A stretch of DNA of 64,000 nt from Maricaulis sp963975345 (lineage in GTDB: Bacteria > Pseudomonadota > Alphaproteobacteria > Caulobacterales > Maricaulaceae): assembly GCF_963975345.1 (NCBI RefSeq), contig NZ_CAXBGE010000003.1, positions 248,001-312,000 of the forward strand, given 5' to 3'. Every line of letters begins with the position of its first letter. Positions within the stretch are counted from its first letter, which is position 1. The notes under the pieces are model-generated. The model had not been told where the DNA came from. It saw nothing but the letters and a program-made list of their open reading frames with translations, and ran no database searches. The translations under genes and the position numbers were made by a program. Below are positions 32,767 to 41,248 of the stretch, in pieces.

Positions 32767-33708
32767 CTATTGCCGGTCCACGATAATGCCGGATTCGCGC
32801 AATAATTCCACGACACCGTTTTCGCCGCTGAGGTGGGCAGCACCCACTGCGACGAAGACCGTACCTTCGCCGTCGAGCAGCGCCTGGATTTGCGGAACCC
32901 AGTCACGATTGCGTTGAACAATCACAGCCTCATACACCTCAGGTGTTTGCTCACGCATTTCGTCGTTCACGATCCGGTCGATTGTCTCGACATCGCCTGC
33001 GGCCCATGCGCGAACCATCTCGTCGAGCATGTCCGGGGTGCGTTCCATCTCACGCAAGCCTTCGGCAAAACCGCGCACCTGCACCTCGTCCGGCTGGTCG
33101 GCAAGAACGCGGACCTGTTGTTCGGCGGTCTCGAAATAGCCGACCTCGGTCCCGGTCCCGGCAATCGAGGCCAGCAGCGCTTTCTCGACTCCAGCCTCGG
33201 GATCGAGTCCCAGGGCCTGCATCTGGGCCACTGCGAGGACGATCTGTGCCAACCAGGGGCGCATCGGATCGAGCATTTCCGGTGTGGCCCCGACGGTCGG
33301 TGCGACGGTCGCCAACAGAGCCGTCGCCTCGGCGTCGAGCATTGAAGACAGCGTCACACCCTGCGGGTTCAATCCGAGCTGGAAGACCAGTGCCTGTATC
33401 TCGGCCTGGGCTTCAGGGCTCTGTACGTCAGCTTCCAGATACACCGTGTCGGCGCTCGCCAAATCGGCGCGGATGGCATCGGATTCCCAATTCAGGCTGG
33501 GCGGCAGGATGTGGAATGTGCCGAACAGATAGATATCGGAGTCGGCGTCAGACAAATGCCAGATCGCCGGCGTCGCCTGCACCTCGGAATAATCGGCCAA
33601 TTGGGCCTGCGCAGAACTGACGGCGCCGGAAACGGCGAGGCCAGCGGCGAGAAGCATCGCGGCGCAGGTCGACACCCATTGGTGAGGGCGGATAATGGAC
33701 TGACTCAT
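32767..33708 (-). CDS. TraB/GumN-family secreted protein
   Basis: About 313 residues from the ATG at 33708, which gives a signal peptide (CAAMLLAAGLAVSGAVSSAQAQ); a longer frame would run into the mutM end. The two family motifs are present: IYLFGTFHILPP near residue 55 and VFVAVGAAHLSGENGVVELL near the C-terminus, with conserved His and Glu residues that suggest a metal-dependent hydrolase related to Tiki proteases. Its natural substrate is unknown. It ends about 120 bases upstream of the enoyl-CoA hydratase gene, on the same strand. Confidence 0.88.
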   Translation of the reverse strand: MSQSIIRPHQWVSTCAAMLLAAGLAVSGAVSSAQAQLADYSEVQATPAIWHLSDADSDIYLFGTFHILPPSLNWESDAIRADLASADTVYLEADVQSPEAQAEIQALVFQLGLNPQGVTLSSMLDAEATALLATVAPTVGATPEMLDPMRPWLAQIVLAVAQMQALGLDPEAGVEKALLASIAGTGTEVGYFETAEQQVRVLADQPDEVQVRGFAEGLREMERTPDMLDEMVRAWAAGDVETIDRIVNDEMREQTPEVYEAVIVQRNRDWVPQIQALLDGEGTVFVAVGAAHLSGENGVVELLRESGIIVDRQ

Positions 33709-33803
33709 TCGTTCGGGCTCCCGGGTAAATTCGTGTTGTCTTGGGGATAGTAGCCACATCCGCCAAAATTGAGGCGAGGGACTATCGTGTCGGTCGTCCC
33801 GCG

Positions 33804-34667
33804 CTAGCGTTGGCAGTCGGGGCAATAGAAAGTCGAGCGGCCCGCCTGGACAATACGCCGAATTTCGCCCTCGCATTGCGGCGTTGAACACGCCGCCCCG
33901 GCGCGGCCATAGGCGCTGAACCGGTGCTGGAAATACCCAAGAGCCCCGTCAACACCGGCGAAGTCCTTCAGCGTCGAGCCGCCCGCCGCAATCGCTTCAT
34001 TGATCACATCACGAACCGCAATCGCCAGCCGCTCTGCCCGGACGCCGGGAATATTGCGCGCCTCGCGCAACGGGCTGATGGCGGCACGGTGCAGGGCTTC
34101 GCAGACGTAGATATTGCCCAGTCCGGCGACGACACGCTGGTCGAGCAGGGCCGATTTGATCGGGGTCCGCTTGCCGGCCAGCGCCTCGCCCAAAGCGGCA
34201 CCGGAAAAGGCATTCGAATTCGGCTCCGGGCCAAGCCCGGCCAGATTGGGCTGTTCCGCTTCGCGGGCCGTCTCGAACATCAACATGAAGCCAAACCTGC
34301 GCGGGTCATTATAGCGCACGGTGACCCCGCCTTCGATCTCGAACACGATGTGATCATGTTTCGGATTGGCGGGCGCTGCGTGGACAAAATCACCGGGCTG
34401 CTGCGTCGCTGCTTCGGCCTCGATCGAGAACCGGCCCGACATGCCCAGATGGACCAGCAAGGTCTCGCCGCCGGTCAGTCGCAGCAGAAGATATTTCGCG
34501 CGCCGATCGATGCGCTCGACCCGGCGCCCGGCCAAGCGTTCGGCCATTCGCTCCGGAAATGGGAAGCGCAGATTGGGCCGGTTGAGACTGGCGCGCTCGA
34601 TCACACGCCCCTGCAGCGCAGGAATGAGCCCGGTCCGGACGGTTTCCACTTCAGGAAGTTCGGGCAC
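33804..34667 (-). CDS. mutM: Formamidopyrimidine-DNA glycosylase (Fpg/MutM)
   Basis: A 287-residue enzyme that removes 8-oxoguanine and ring-opened purines. The start PELPEVETV supplies the catalytic N-terminal Pro and Glu after Met removal, the beta-hairpin Lys is in RRAKYLLL, and the C-terminal zinc finger is CSTPQCEGEIRRI ... FYCPDCQR. An H2TH region (LLDQRVVAGLGNIYVCEAL) is intact. It is divergent from ubiE, a classic neighbour. Confidence 0.97.
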   Translation of the reverse strand: MPELPEVETVRTGLIPALQGRVIERASLNRPNLRFPFPERMAERLAGRRVERIDRRAKYLLLRLTGGETLLVHLGMSGRFSIEAEAATQQPGDFVHAAPANPKHDHIVFEIEGGVTVRYNDPRRFGFMLMFETAREAEQPNLAGLGPEPNSNAFSGAALGEALAGKRTPIKSALLDQRVVAGLGNIYVCEALHRAAISPLREARNIPGVRAERLAIAVRDVINEAIAAGGSTLKDFAGVDGALGYFQHRFSAYGRAGAACSTPQCEGEIRRIVQAGRSTFYCPDCQR

Positions 34668-34873
34668 CTGCGCTCCTGTTCAGCTTGCTGCCGGGCTGGT
34701 TCGCCCAGCGCGATGGGCCTGTTTCGCATCCCTTGGCGCTGCCAGCGCAATCTCCTGCCAGCAGCTTATGCATAGCTGGCCACAGCGCTGTGGCGGGAGC
34801 AAGCTTGGCCTGCGGCATCACGGACCGCCGAGGCCGCTTTGCCTGAAGGCCCGCTTCACATATTGTCGCGCCC
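34668..34873. promoter_or_regulatory. mutM-ubiE divergent region with 16-base palindrome
   Basis: The 206-base divergent region has a perfect palindrome GCCACAGCGCTGTGGC (34779-34794) and, a few bases before it, the 8-base palindrome TATGCATA (34767-34774). Regulator unknown. Gene orientation flips here for many kilobases to each side. Confidence 0.5.
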
Positions 34874-35668
34874 ATGAGCAAGACCTCCCAACCCGCCGCG
34901 CCCGACGCAACCGTCCCCTTCGGCTTCGAAGACGTTGACCGCACCGAAAAGGCTGGCCTGGTTCGCGGCGTGTTTGACCGGTCCGCGCGCCGCTATGATC
35001 TGATGAATGATCTGATGTCGCTGGGCGTACATCGCGCCTGGAAAGACATGGTGATGACCCGCGCCAACCCACAGCCCGGCGAATGGCTGCTCGACGTCGC
35101 CGGCGGCACGGGCGATCTGGCGCGCAGCTTCCTGACCAAGGCCGACAGGGCGGGCAAGCGCCGCGCTGATCCGCGCCAAGCCGAAGCGGTCGTTCTCGAC
35201 ATCAATGAGCAAATGCTGCGGGCGGGCGTCAAACGCGGTGTTGAAGCGAGCCAATCGGGCCGGATCCAGTGGGTGACCGGCAATGCCGAATGCCTGCCGC
35301 TTCGCGATCACTGCGTCGATTGCGTCACGATCTCGACCGGCATCCGCAATGTCACCGACCGCGCGGCTGCGCTGGCGGATATGCGGCGCGTGCTGAAACC
35401 GGGCGGACGCTTTTTGTGTCTGGAATTTTCACGCCCGACCAGCCGCGCTTGGGAAAAACTCTACGATGCCTGGTCGTTCAATGTGATGCCGGAACTGGGC
35501 GAGCATGTCGCCAAGGACCGTGCCAGCTATCAATACCTGGTTGAATCGATCCGCCGCTTCCCGGACCAGGAGAGCTTCGCCGCAGAATTGCGCCAAGCCG
35601 GTTTCTGCCAGGTCGGCTACACGAATTTATCCGGCGGGATCGCTGCGCTTCACACCGGCTGGGCCTGA
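34874..35668 (+). CDS. ubiE: Ubiquinone/menaquinone C-methyltransferase UbiE
   Basis: A 264-residue SAM-dependent methyltransferase that methylates the benzoquinol ring in ubiquinone synthesis. Motif I is LLDVAGGTGDLA near residue 75, and the UbiE signatures are YDLMNDLMSLGVHRAWK near residue 38 and RVLKPGGRFLCLEFSRP. An internal lysine/arginine-rich insertion (KADRAGKRRADPRQAEA) is longer than in E. coli. It begins the ubiE-ubiB pair and is followed by a convergent small gene whose end overlaps it by 19 bases. Confidence 0.97.
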   Translation: MSKTSQPAAPDATVPFGFEDVDRTEKAGLVRGVFDRSARRYDLMNDLMSLGVHRAWKDMVMTRANPQPGEWLLDVAGGTGDLARSFLTKADRAGKRRADPRQAEAVVLDINEQMLRAGVKRGVEASQSGRIQWVTGNAECLPLRDHCVDCVTISTGIRNVTDRAAALADMRRVLKPGGRFLCLEFSRPTSRAWEKLYDAWSFNVMPELGEHVAKDRASYQYLVESIRRFPDQESFAAELRQAGFCQVGYTNLSGGIAALHTGWA

Positions 35669-36087
35669 TCACCGGGCGACACTCGCGCTGCACGGCTCGC
35701 CAGGATCCACGCCTGTGCTTGGGCGAGGCTGTTGAACAATTTCAACCCCGCAGGATAATCGCCCGCGCCCAGCCCAATCCAATATTCGACCAGCGGCCGC
35801 CGCATCGGATCGGAACAGACCTGTGCGCTCAAGGTTGGCTTGCCGCCATAGGCCGCGCGCAAGACCTCGCCCAAATCGGCTTTCGCTGCCTGAACCGTCG
35901 CGACGTCGAGGTCACCCAACATGCCGTCGCTATAATCGATGATCCGGTCCCAATGCGGCGTCCATTCGGGCAAGGCGACCGTTTGCTTCAACATGTCCAC
36001 CGCATCGGAAATCCGCAGAGGTCCGTGAAACGTAGTCAGGGCCCACCGATTGTCGAAATCATACTCAATCGTGTGACGCATTATCAA
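35650..36087 (-). CDS. Small protein of unknown function, TTG start
   Basis: A 145-residue acidic protein, MIMRHTIEYDFDNRWAL at its start, then alternating strands and helices (VDMLKQTVALPEW, VATVQAAKADLGEVLR, RPLVEYWIGLG) with a size and layout reminiscent of SpoIIAA-like/STAS proteins, but I cannot assign it. A TTG start is preferred over the ATG two codons later because AGGAG lies 6 bases before the TTG. The gene sits on the minus strand between ubiE and ubiB and overlaps the end of ubiE by 19 bases. Confidence 0.65.
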   Translation of the reverse strand: MIMRHTIEYDFDNRWALTTFHGPLRISDAVDMLKQTVALPEWTPHWDRIIDYSDGMLGDLDVATVQAAKADLGEVLRAAYGGKPTLSAQVCSDPMRRPLVEYWIGLGAGDYPAGLKLFNSLAQAQAWILASRAARVSPGDQAQPV

Positions 36088-36210
36088 ACTTGGCTCCTAC
36101 CAGAGTCTAACTTGTGGTTGGCCCGGCGCAAGAGAACCGCACTTCAACATACACCGCGACTTCACGCCGCCCTCGCCAAGCGTGACGCCGCCCTCTAAAC
36201 AGCTGCCAAT

Positions 36211-37746
36211 ATGTTTGCGACCCTCGCCTCCTTCGCGCGATTGCTGCGTGCCCTGCTGACGCTGGTGCGCCACGACGCCATCCTCCCTGCCGAGTATCAG
36301 GGCCTCTATCCAGCCCCGGCGCGGCTGGCCGGACGGATCGCGCGCCTGTTTGCGCGCCGCGACAATGAGGCCAATCCCGGAGAGCGGCTGGCGCGGGCGC
36401 TGGAACGGCTCGGCCCCTCCTATGTCAAATTCGGCCAGATCCTCGCCACGCGCGGCGATGTGATCGGCGAGCGTTTCGCACGTGGCCTGTCACGGCTACA
36501 GGATCGGATGCCCGCCTTCGACGACGACGAAGCGCGCGCCATCATCGCGGCCGAGCTGGGCGCCCCGGTCGAGGCCATATTCGCTGAATTCGGGCCGGCG
36601 ATTGCTGCAGCCTCGATCGCCCAAGTGCACCGGGCCCGCACGCCTGGCGGTGTTGATGTCGCCGTCAAGGTTCTGCGCCCGGACATCGAACAACGCATCG
36701 CCCGCGATATCCGCACGCTCTCGCTCGGCGCTGCGCTGGCAGAGAAGCTAGCCCCGGCCAGCCGCCGACTGGAGCCGCGCAAATTCGTCGCCACGGTCGC
36801 CCGGTCCTTGAGTTTCGAGACCGATTTGCGGCTCGAAGCGGCCGCCGCGTCGGAATTGTCTGAGGCCGCCTCGGCCGTCGAGCATTATCGCATTCCCGAG
36901 GTCGAGTGGACGCTGTCCTCGAAGCGTATCCTGACGACGCGCTGGGTTGAGGGCGCACCGCTCAGTGATCTTGCCCAAGTCGATGCCTTGGGCCTCGACC
37001 GTGCCGCGCTGGCGACCACTCTGACGCGGGCCTTCCTGGGAACAGCGCTGGATCGCGGCGTGTTTCATGCCGACATGCATGCCGGCAATCTCTTCGCCAG
37101 CGCCAAGGGCGATCTCTGGGCCGTGGATTTCGGCATTATGGGCCGGATCGGCAGGCCGGAGCGCCGCTTCCTCGCTCTGATCCTGCACGGCTTCCTGACC
37201 CGCGATTACACCGCCGCCGCACGGGCGCATTTCGCCGCGGGATACGTCCCGGACAAGCATGCTATTGCTGATTTTGCCAGCGCCCTGCGCGCGGTGGGTG
37301 AGCCGATTTTCGGCAAGCGGGCCGACGAAGTCCCGATGTCACAAGTCCTGATGCAGCTGTTCGAAATCACCGACCTGTTCGACATGCGCCTGCGCCCTGA
37401 GCTCGTGATGCTGCAAAAGACCATGGTCCAGTGCGAAGGCGTCGCCCGATCCCTCGATCCGCAACACAATATGTGGGCCGCCGCCACCCCCGTGGTGGAG
37501 GCCTGGATGAAGCGGGAACTGGGTCCGGAAGGCAAAATCCGTGACTTCACCGAGGATGTGCAACGTCTCTACGTCTCGCTGCGTCACCTGCCCGACGCGA
37601 TCGAGGACTGGACCGAGATCGGCGCCAAGTTGAAATCAGGTGAGCTGCAATTATCGCCGCCGCCAAAGACCGCCTGGACCATCCGGCTGGTTTGGCTGGC
37701 CGTCGCTGCCGTAGCAGGCGCTGCGCTGATGTCAGCGTTTTCCTAA
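36211..37746 (+). CDS. ubiB: UbiB-family atypical kinase/ATPase
   Basis: A 511-residue UbiB/COQ8 protein needed for ubiquinone synthesis. The KxGQ motif (YVKFGQILATR) near residue 73 replaces the glycine-rich loop, the alanine-rich nucleotide loop is in AAASIAQVHRA, the lysine is in VAVKVLRP, and the HADMHAGNL and AVDFGIMG motifs bind metal. One C-terminal membrane segment (about residues 487-508) anchors it. It follows ubiE apart from a minus-strand gene between them. Confidence 0.96.
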   Translation: MFATLASFARLLRALLTLVRHDAILPAEYQGLYPAPARLAGRIARLFARRDNEANPGERLARALERLGPSYVKFGQILATRGDVIGERFARGLSRLQDRMPAFDDDEARAIIAAELGAPVEAIFAEFGPAIAAASIAQVHRARTPGGVDVAVKVLRPDIEQRIARDIRTLSLGAALAEKLAPASRRLEPRKFVATVARSLSFETDLRLEAAAASELSEAASAVEHYRIPEVEWTLSSKRILTTRWVEGAPLSDLAQVDALGLDRAALATTLTRAFLGTALDRGVFHADMHAGNLFASAKGDLWAVDFGIMGRIGRPERRFLALILHGFLTRDYTAAARAHFAAGYVPDKHAIADFASALRAVGEPIFGKRADEVPMSQVLMQLFEITDLFDMRLRPELVMLQKTMVQCEGVARSLDPQHNMWAAATPVVEAWMKRELGPEGKIRDFTEDVQRLYVSLRHLPDAIEDWTEIGAKLKSGELQLSPPPKTAWTIRLVWLAVAAVAGAALMSAFS

Positions 37747-37800
37747 AATTCATCGCGAGCGCGATACGGTCCAGTAATATTCTTGTGTTTTAGTCTCGTC

Positions 37801-38358
37801 ATGACCTTGAACAAAAAACCTACTCCCGAACAGTTTCAGATGCAGCGCGAGTTTTTCCGGATTGACGAAAAAACCGTCGCGCGGATGCACACGCTGAAAC
37901 CACGCGTCATGGCTTTTACCGCCGAGACGCTGCAAACCTTGTTCGATCACCTCGCCTCCAATCCGGAAGTCGGCGATTATTTCGAGAGCGCTGACAATAC
38001 GCGCTATCTTCGCGATGGCATGCTGGCCCATTGCGATCTGGTATTTTCGGCGCGGTTCGATGCGAAATATTATGACGCGGTCGATCAGATGGGCTTGCGC
38101 CACAGCAAGCTGGATTACCCGTCGCACGCCTATTCCTCGGCCTACGCCAATCTGCTGACCGGCATCATGCGCCTCGGCCTTGCGGCCGACCGCTCACTCG
38201 ACGCCGACGATCTGTCGGTGATCACCCGGCTTTCGATCTACGACATGGAATTGACGATCGCCGCCTTTTTCCGGCACCAGCTGATCAAGCAGGCCGCGCT
38301 GAACGCCGATACTGAAAAAGTGCGGGAAATGATGAGCCAGCAGCGCCTCGCCGGCTGA
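37801..38358 (+). CDS. Stand-alone protoglobin / globin-sensor protein
   Basis: A 185-residue all-helical protein matching the globin-sensor (protoglobin) domain: pre-A helix region with EFFRIDEKTVARMHTLKP, the E-helix region, and the likely proximal His in MGLRHSKLDYPSHAY near residue 100. It would bind heme and O2, NO or CO. No output domain is attached, which is unusual because such domains usually drive chemotaxis or cyclic-di-GMP modules. The ATG at 37801 is preferred over an upstream TTG since neither has a ribosome binding site. It lies between ubiB and coaC. Confidence 0.82.
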   Translation: MTLNKKPTPEQFQMQREFFRIDEKTVARMHTLKPRVMAFTAETLQTLFDHLASNPEVGDYFESADNTRYLRDGMLAHCDLVFSARFDAKYYDAVDQMGLRHSKLDYPSHAYSSAYANLLTGIMRLGLAADRSLDADDLSVITRLSIYDMELTIAAFFRHQLIKQAALNADTEKVREMMSQQRLAG

Positions 38359-38477
38359 CCGGCGGGCGTCTGCATCATCCGCACATGCGGCCGCGACCAA
38401 CCTGAGACCCGACAAGGGGCTTGGGGTTTTCACCGCGAACAGCTAGTAACTCCTCAGGTCTGTCTGGGAGTATGGGC

Positions 38478-39020
38478 GTGTCCGACAAACGGATTCTTCT
38501 GATCATCGGGGGCGGAATTGCCGCCTATAAAAGCCTCGAACTGATCCGCGAATTGCGGCGCCGCAGCATTGGCTCGCGCTGCATTCTCACCGCCGCAGGC
38601 GCTGAATTCGTCACCCCGCTCAGCGTGTCAGCGCTGTCGGGCGAACGCGTTTTCAGCGCGCTCTTCGACCTCACCGACGAGGCGGAGATGGGCCATATTC
38701 AGCTCTCGCGCTCAGCCGATCTCGTTGTCGTCGCGCCGGCGACCGCCGATCTGATGGCCAAAGCCGCCCAGGGCTTGGCCAATGATCTGGCCACCACGAC
38801 GCTGCTGGCGACCGACAAGCCGGTGTTGATGGCCCCAGCGATGAATGTCCGGATGTGGCAACACAAGGCCACCCAGCGCAATCTGGCGACCCTGAAACAG
38901 GACGGGGTGCACTTCGTCGGTCCCGATGATGGCGAAATGGCCTGCGGCGAATTCGGTCCGGGCCGGATGGCCGAACCGGTCGCGATCGCCGACGCCATTG
39001 AGGGCTTGCTGCATGTCTGA
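38478..39020 (+). CDS. coaC: Phosphopantothenoylcysteine decarboxylase (CoaC)
   Basis: A flavoprotein of about 180 residues for CoA synthesis, corresponding to the N-terminal half of the usual CoaBC fusion. It has IIGGGIAAYKSLELIREL, the catalytic His in MGHIQLSRSADLVVVAPATA, the PAMNVRMW loop and the Cys flap GEMACGEFGPGRM. The GTG at 38478 has GGGAG 7 bases before it, while the ATG 6 bases earlier has the Shine-Dalgarno too close. It ends at a TGA that overlaps the ATG of the next gene (ATGTCTGA), so the fusion is cleanly divided into two proteins. Confidence 0.93.
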   Translation: MSDKRILLIIGGGIAAYKSLELIRELRRRSIGSRCILTAAGAEFVTPLSVSALSGERVFSALFDLTDEAEMGHIQLSRSADLVVVAPATADLMAKAAQGLANDLATTTLLATDKPVLMAPAMNVRMWQHKATQRNLATLKQDGVHFVGPDDGEMACGEFGPGRMAEPVAIADAIEGLLHV

Positions 39021-39660
39021 GCCGCTATCCGGCCGGCATGTCCTGATCACCGCCGGCCCCACCCGCGAACCGATTGACCCGGTCCGTTATATTTCCAACC
39101 ATTCCTCCGGCCAGCAGGGCTATGCCATCGCCGAGGCGTGTGCCGCGCTTGGTGCGCGTGTGACGCTGGTCTCCGGACCGACGGCGCTGCCGGGCCCTGC
39201 CGGCATTGTGACCATCAGGATCGAGACGGCCCTGCAAATGCTCGCCGCCGTCGAGACCGCCTTGCCGGCCGATGTCTTCATCGCCGTCGCCGCCGTCGCC
39301 GACTGGCGCCCTGCGGCACCCTCGGACACCAAGATCAAGGCCGATAAATCGAACCTCTCCACGCTGCAACTGGTGGAAAACCCCGACATTCTCAAAACAA
39401 TCAGCCAGCTCGCCAATGGCCGCCCCGGCCTGGTGATCGGTTTCGCCGCCGAGACCCATGAGGTCGAAGCCTTCGCTACCGCCAAGCGGGTTCGCAAGGG
39501 CTGCGACTGGATCGTCGCCAATGACGTGTCCGGCGATGTGATGGGCGGGACCGAGAACGCTGTAACCCTGGTCACACCCGTAGGGCAGGAACGCTGGGAG
39601 CGAGCCCCCAAGGCCGAGATCGCGGCCCGGCTCGCCGCCCGCATCGCCGAAGCCCTGTAG
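39013..39660 (+). CDS. coaB: Phosphopantothenate-cysteine ligase (CoaB)
   Basis: A 215-residue protein corresponding to the C-terminal half of CoaBC. The start MSEPLSGRHVLITAG leads directly into the ligase fold, with TREPIDPVRYISNHSSG, the AAVADWRP loop, KIKADKSN lysines and VIGFAAETH. It joins cysteine to 4'-phosphopantothenate with CTP. It is in a different frame from coaC and overlaps it by 8 bases, so the two are translationally coupled. Both halves are complete, so this looks like natural gene fission, not a broken gene. Confidence 0.94.
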   Translation: MSEPLSGRHVLITAGPTREPIDPVRYISNHSSGQQGYAIAEACAALGARVTLVSGPTALPGPAGIVTIRIETALQMLAAVETALPADVFIAVAAVADWRPAAPSDTKIKADKSNLSTLQLVENPDILKTISQLANGRPGLVIGFAAETHEVEAFATAKRVRKGCDWIVANDVSGDVMGGTENAVTLVTPVGQERWERAPKAEIAARLAARIAEAL

Positions 39661-39757
39661 TCGCCGGTTTTCCCCAGCCGCGATGCCAGCCGGACTGGTC
39701 AGAGGGCGTCGGGCAGGCTTCAATCACACCCTCAGCCAGACGCGCCGGACCCGTGCC

Positions 39758-40213
39758 ATGAAAACCATCCACGTCCAGATCAAGCCCTTGCCGCATTATG
39801 AGGGCCTGGCCCTGCCAGCCTATGAGACGCCGCAATCGGCCGGCATGGATCTGCGCGCCGCCGTTCCGGCCGACGAGCCGATCATCATTCCGCATGGCGA
39901 GTGGCGACTGGTACCGGTGGGCATCTCCATCGCCCTACCCGAGGGCTATGAAGCGCAAGTGCGGCCGCGCTCCGGCCTCGCGGCCAAAAAGGGGATTTCC
40001 TGCGTCAATTCTCCCGGCACGGTCGATGCCGATTATCGCGGCGAAATCCGGGTTAATCTGATCAATCACGGCCCAGAAGATTTCGTCATCAATCGCGGCG
40101 ACCGCATCGCGCAAATGGTGATCGCACCGGTGATGCAGGCGCTCTGGCTGGTCACAGACGAGCTGGGCGAAACCCAGCGCGGCACTGGTGGTTTCGGCTC
40201 CACAGGCGTCTGA
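39758..40213 (+). CDS. dut: dUTP diphosphatase
   Basis: A 151-residue trimeric dUTPase with all five motifs: AGMDLRA, PRSGLAAKKG, GTVDADYRGEI, GDRIAQMVI and the C-terminal GTGGFGSTG that closes over the nucleotide. It keeps uracil out of DNA and supplies dUMP for thymidylate synthesis. The ATG at 39758 gives the usual family length. It follows coaB by about 100 bases, a common alphaproteobacterial order. Confidence 0.97.
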   Translation: MKTIHVQIKPLPHYEGLALPAYETPQSAGMDLRAAVPADEPIIIPHGEWRLVPVGISIALPEGYEAQVRPRSGLAAKKGISCVNSPGTVDADYRGEIRVNLINHGPEDFVINRGDRIAQMVIAPVMQALWLVTDELGETQRGTGGFGSTGV

Positions 40214-40297
40214 CACCGCCCGCAGGCACGGCATTCTTGCTGACAGGGCGGGCGCGACAGACTAAAGCTGCACCCCTCGCCATTCAGGGACTGCCCC

Positions 40298-41248
40298 ATG
40301 ACCAAAACACCCGGCCGCGGCCGCGTCTATGCCTCCATCGCCGACACGGTTGGCGATACGCCGCTCGTCGAGCTCGCCAAACTGGGCAAGGCGCATGGCG
40401 CAAAGGGCCGTATTCTCGCCAAACTGGAATTTTTCAACCCGCTCTCCAGCGTCAAGGACCGGATTGGCGTCGCGATGATCGATGCGCTGGAAGCCGCCGG
40501 CAAGCTGGGCAAGGGCAGCGTTATGGTCGAGCCAACCTCGGGCAATACCGGCATCGGCCTGGCTTTCGTCGCCGCCGCACGCGGCCACCGCCTGATCCTG
40601 ACCATGCCCGACAGCATGTCGATCGAACGCCGCAAGCTGCTGACCTATCTCGGCGCCGAACTGGTGCTGACCGAGGCTGCCAAGGGCCTGAATGGCGCTA
40701 TCGCCAAAGCCCAAGCCATCATCGACGCTACGCCCGGCGCCATCATGCCGAGCCAGTTCACCAACCCGGTCAATCCGGAGATCCACCGCCAGACCACTGC
40801 GCTGGAAATCTGGAATGACACCGATGGCGGCGTCGATGTCTTCATCGCCGGTGTCGGCACGGGCGGCACGCTGACCGGCGTCGCCTCGGTACTGAAAGCG
40901 AAAAAGCCCGGCGTGCGCATCGTCGCCGTCGAACCCGCCGACAGCCCGGTCATCTCCGGCGGCTCTCCGGGACCCCACAAAATCCAAGGCATCGGCGCCG
41001 GCTTCATTCCCGAAAATCTCGACGTCTCGCTGGTCGATGAAGCTGTCCAGGTCACCAATGACCAGGCCTTCGCCATGGCCCGCGAACTGGCCCGTACCGA
41101 GGGCGTGCCGGGCGGAATTTCATCGGGGGCGGCTGTGTACGCGGCCCTGGAAGTCGCCAAGCGCGCCGACATGGCCGGCAAGACGATTGTGGTGATTCTG
41201 GCGAGCTCAGCCGAGCGCTATATCTCGACGGCGTTGTTTGAAGACTGA
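40298..41248 (+). CDS. cysK: Cysteine synthase A
   Basis: A 316-residue PLP enzyme that makes cysteine from O-acetylserine and sulfide. The PLP lysine is Lys53 in NPLSSVKDRIG, the substrate loop is EPTSGNTGIG, the phosphate-binding loop is GVGTGGTLTG and the PLP-pyridine serine is in GISSGAAVYAAL. The last 31 bases overlap the end of the convergent helicase gene. Confidence 0.95.
   Translation: MTKTPGRGRVYASIADTVGDTPLVELAKLGKAHGAKGRILAKLEFFNPLSSVKDRIGVAMIDALEAAGKLGKGSVMVEPTSGNTGIGLAFVAAARGHRLILTMPDSMSIERRKLLTYLGAELVLTEAAKGLNGAIAKAQAIIDATPGAIMPSQFTNPVNPEIHRQTTALEIWNDTDGGVDVFIAGVGTGGTLTGVASVLKAKKPGVRIVAVEPADSPVISGGSPGPHKIQGIGAGFIPENLDVSLVDEAVQVTNDQAFAMARELARTEGVPGGISSGAAVYAALEVAKRADMAGKTIVVILASSAERYISTALFED

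Noticed and set aside
38478..39660. coaBC as frameshifted pseudogene
   Set aside because: The break is exactly between the two domains, each half is complete, and the 8-base overlap places an ATG properly for the second.
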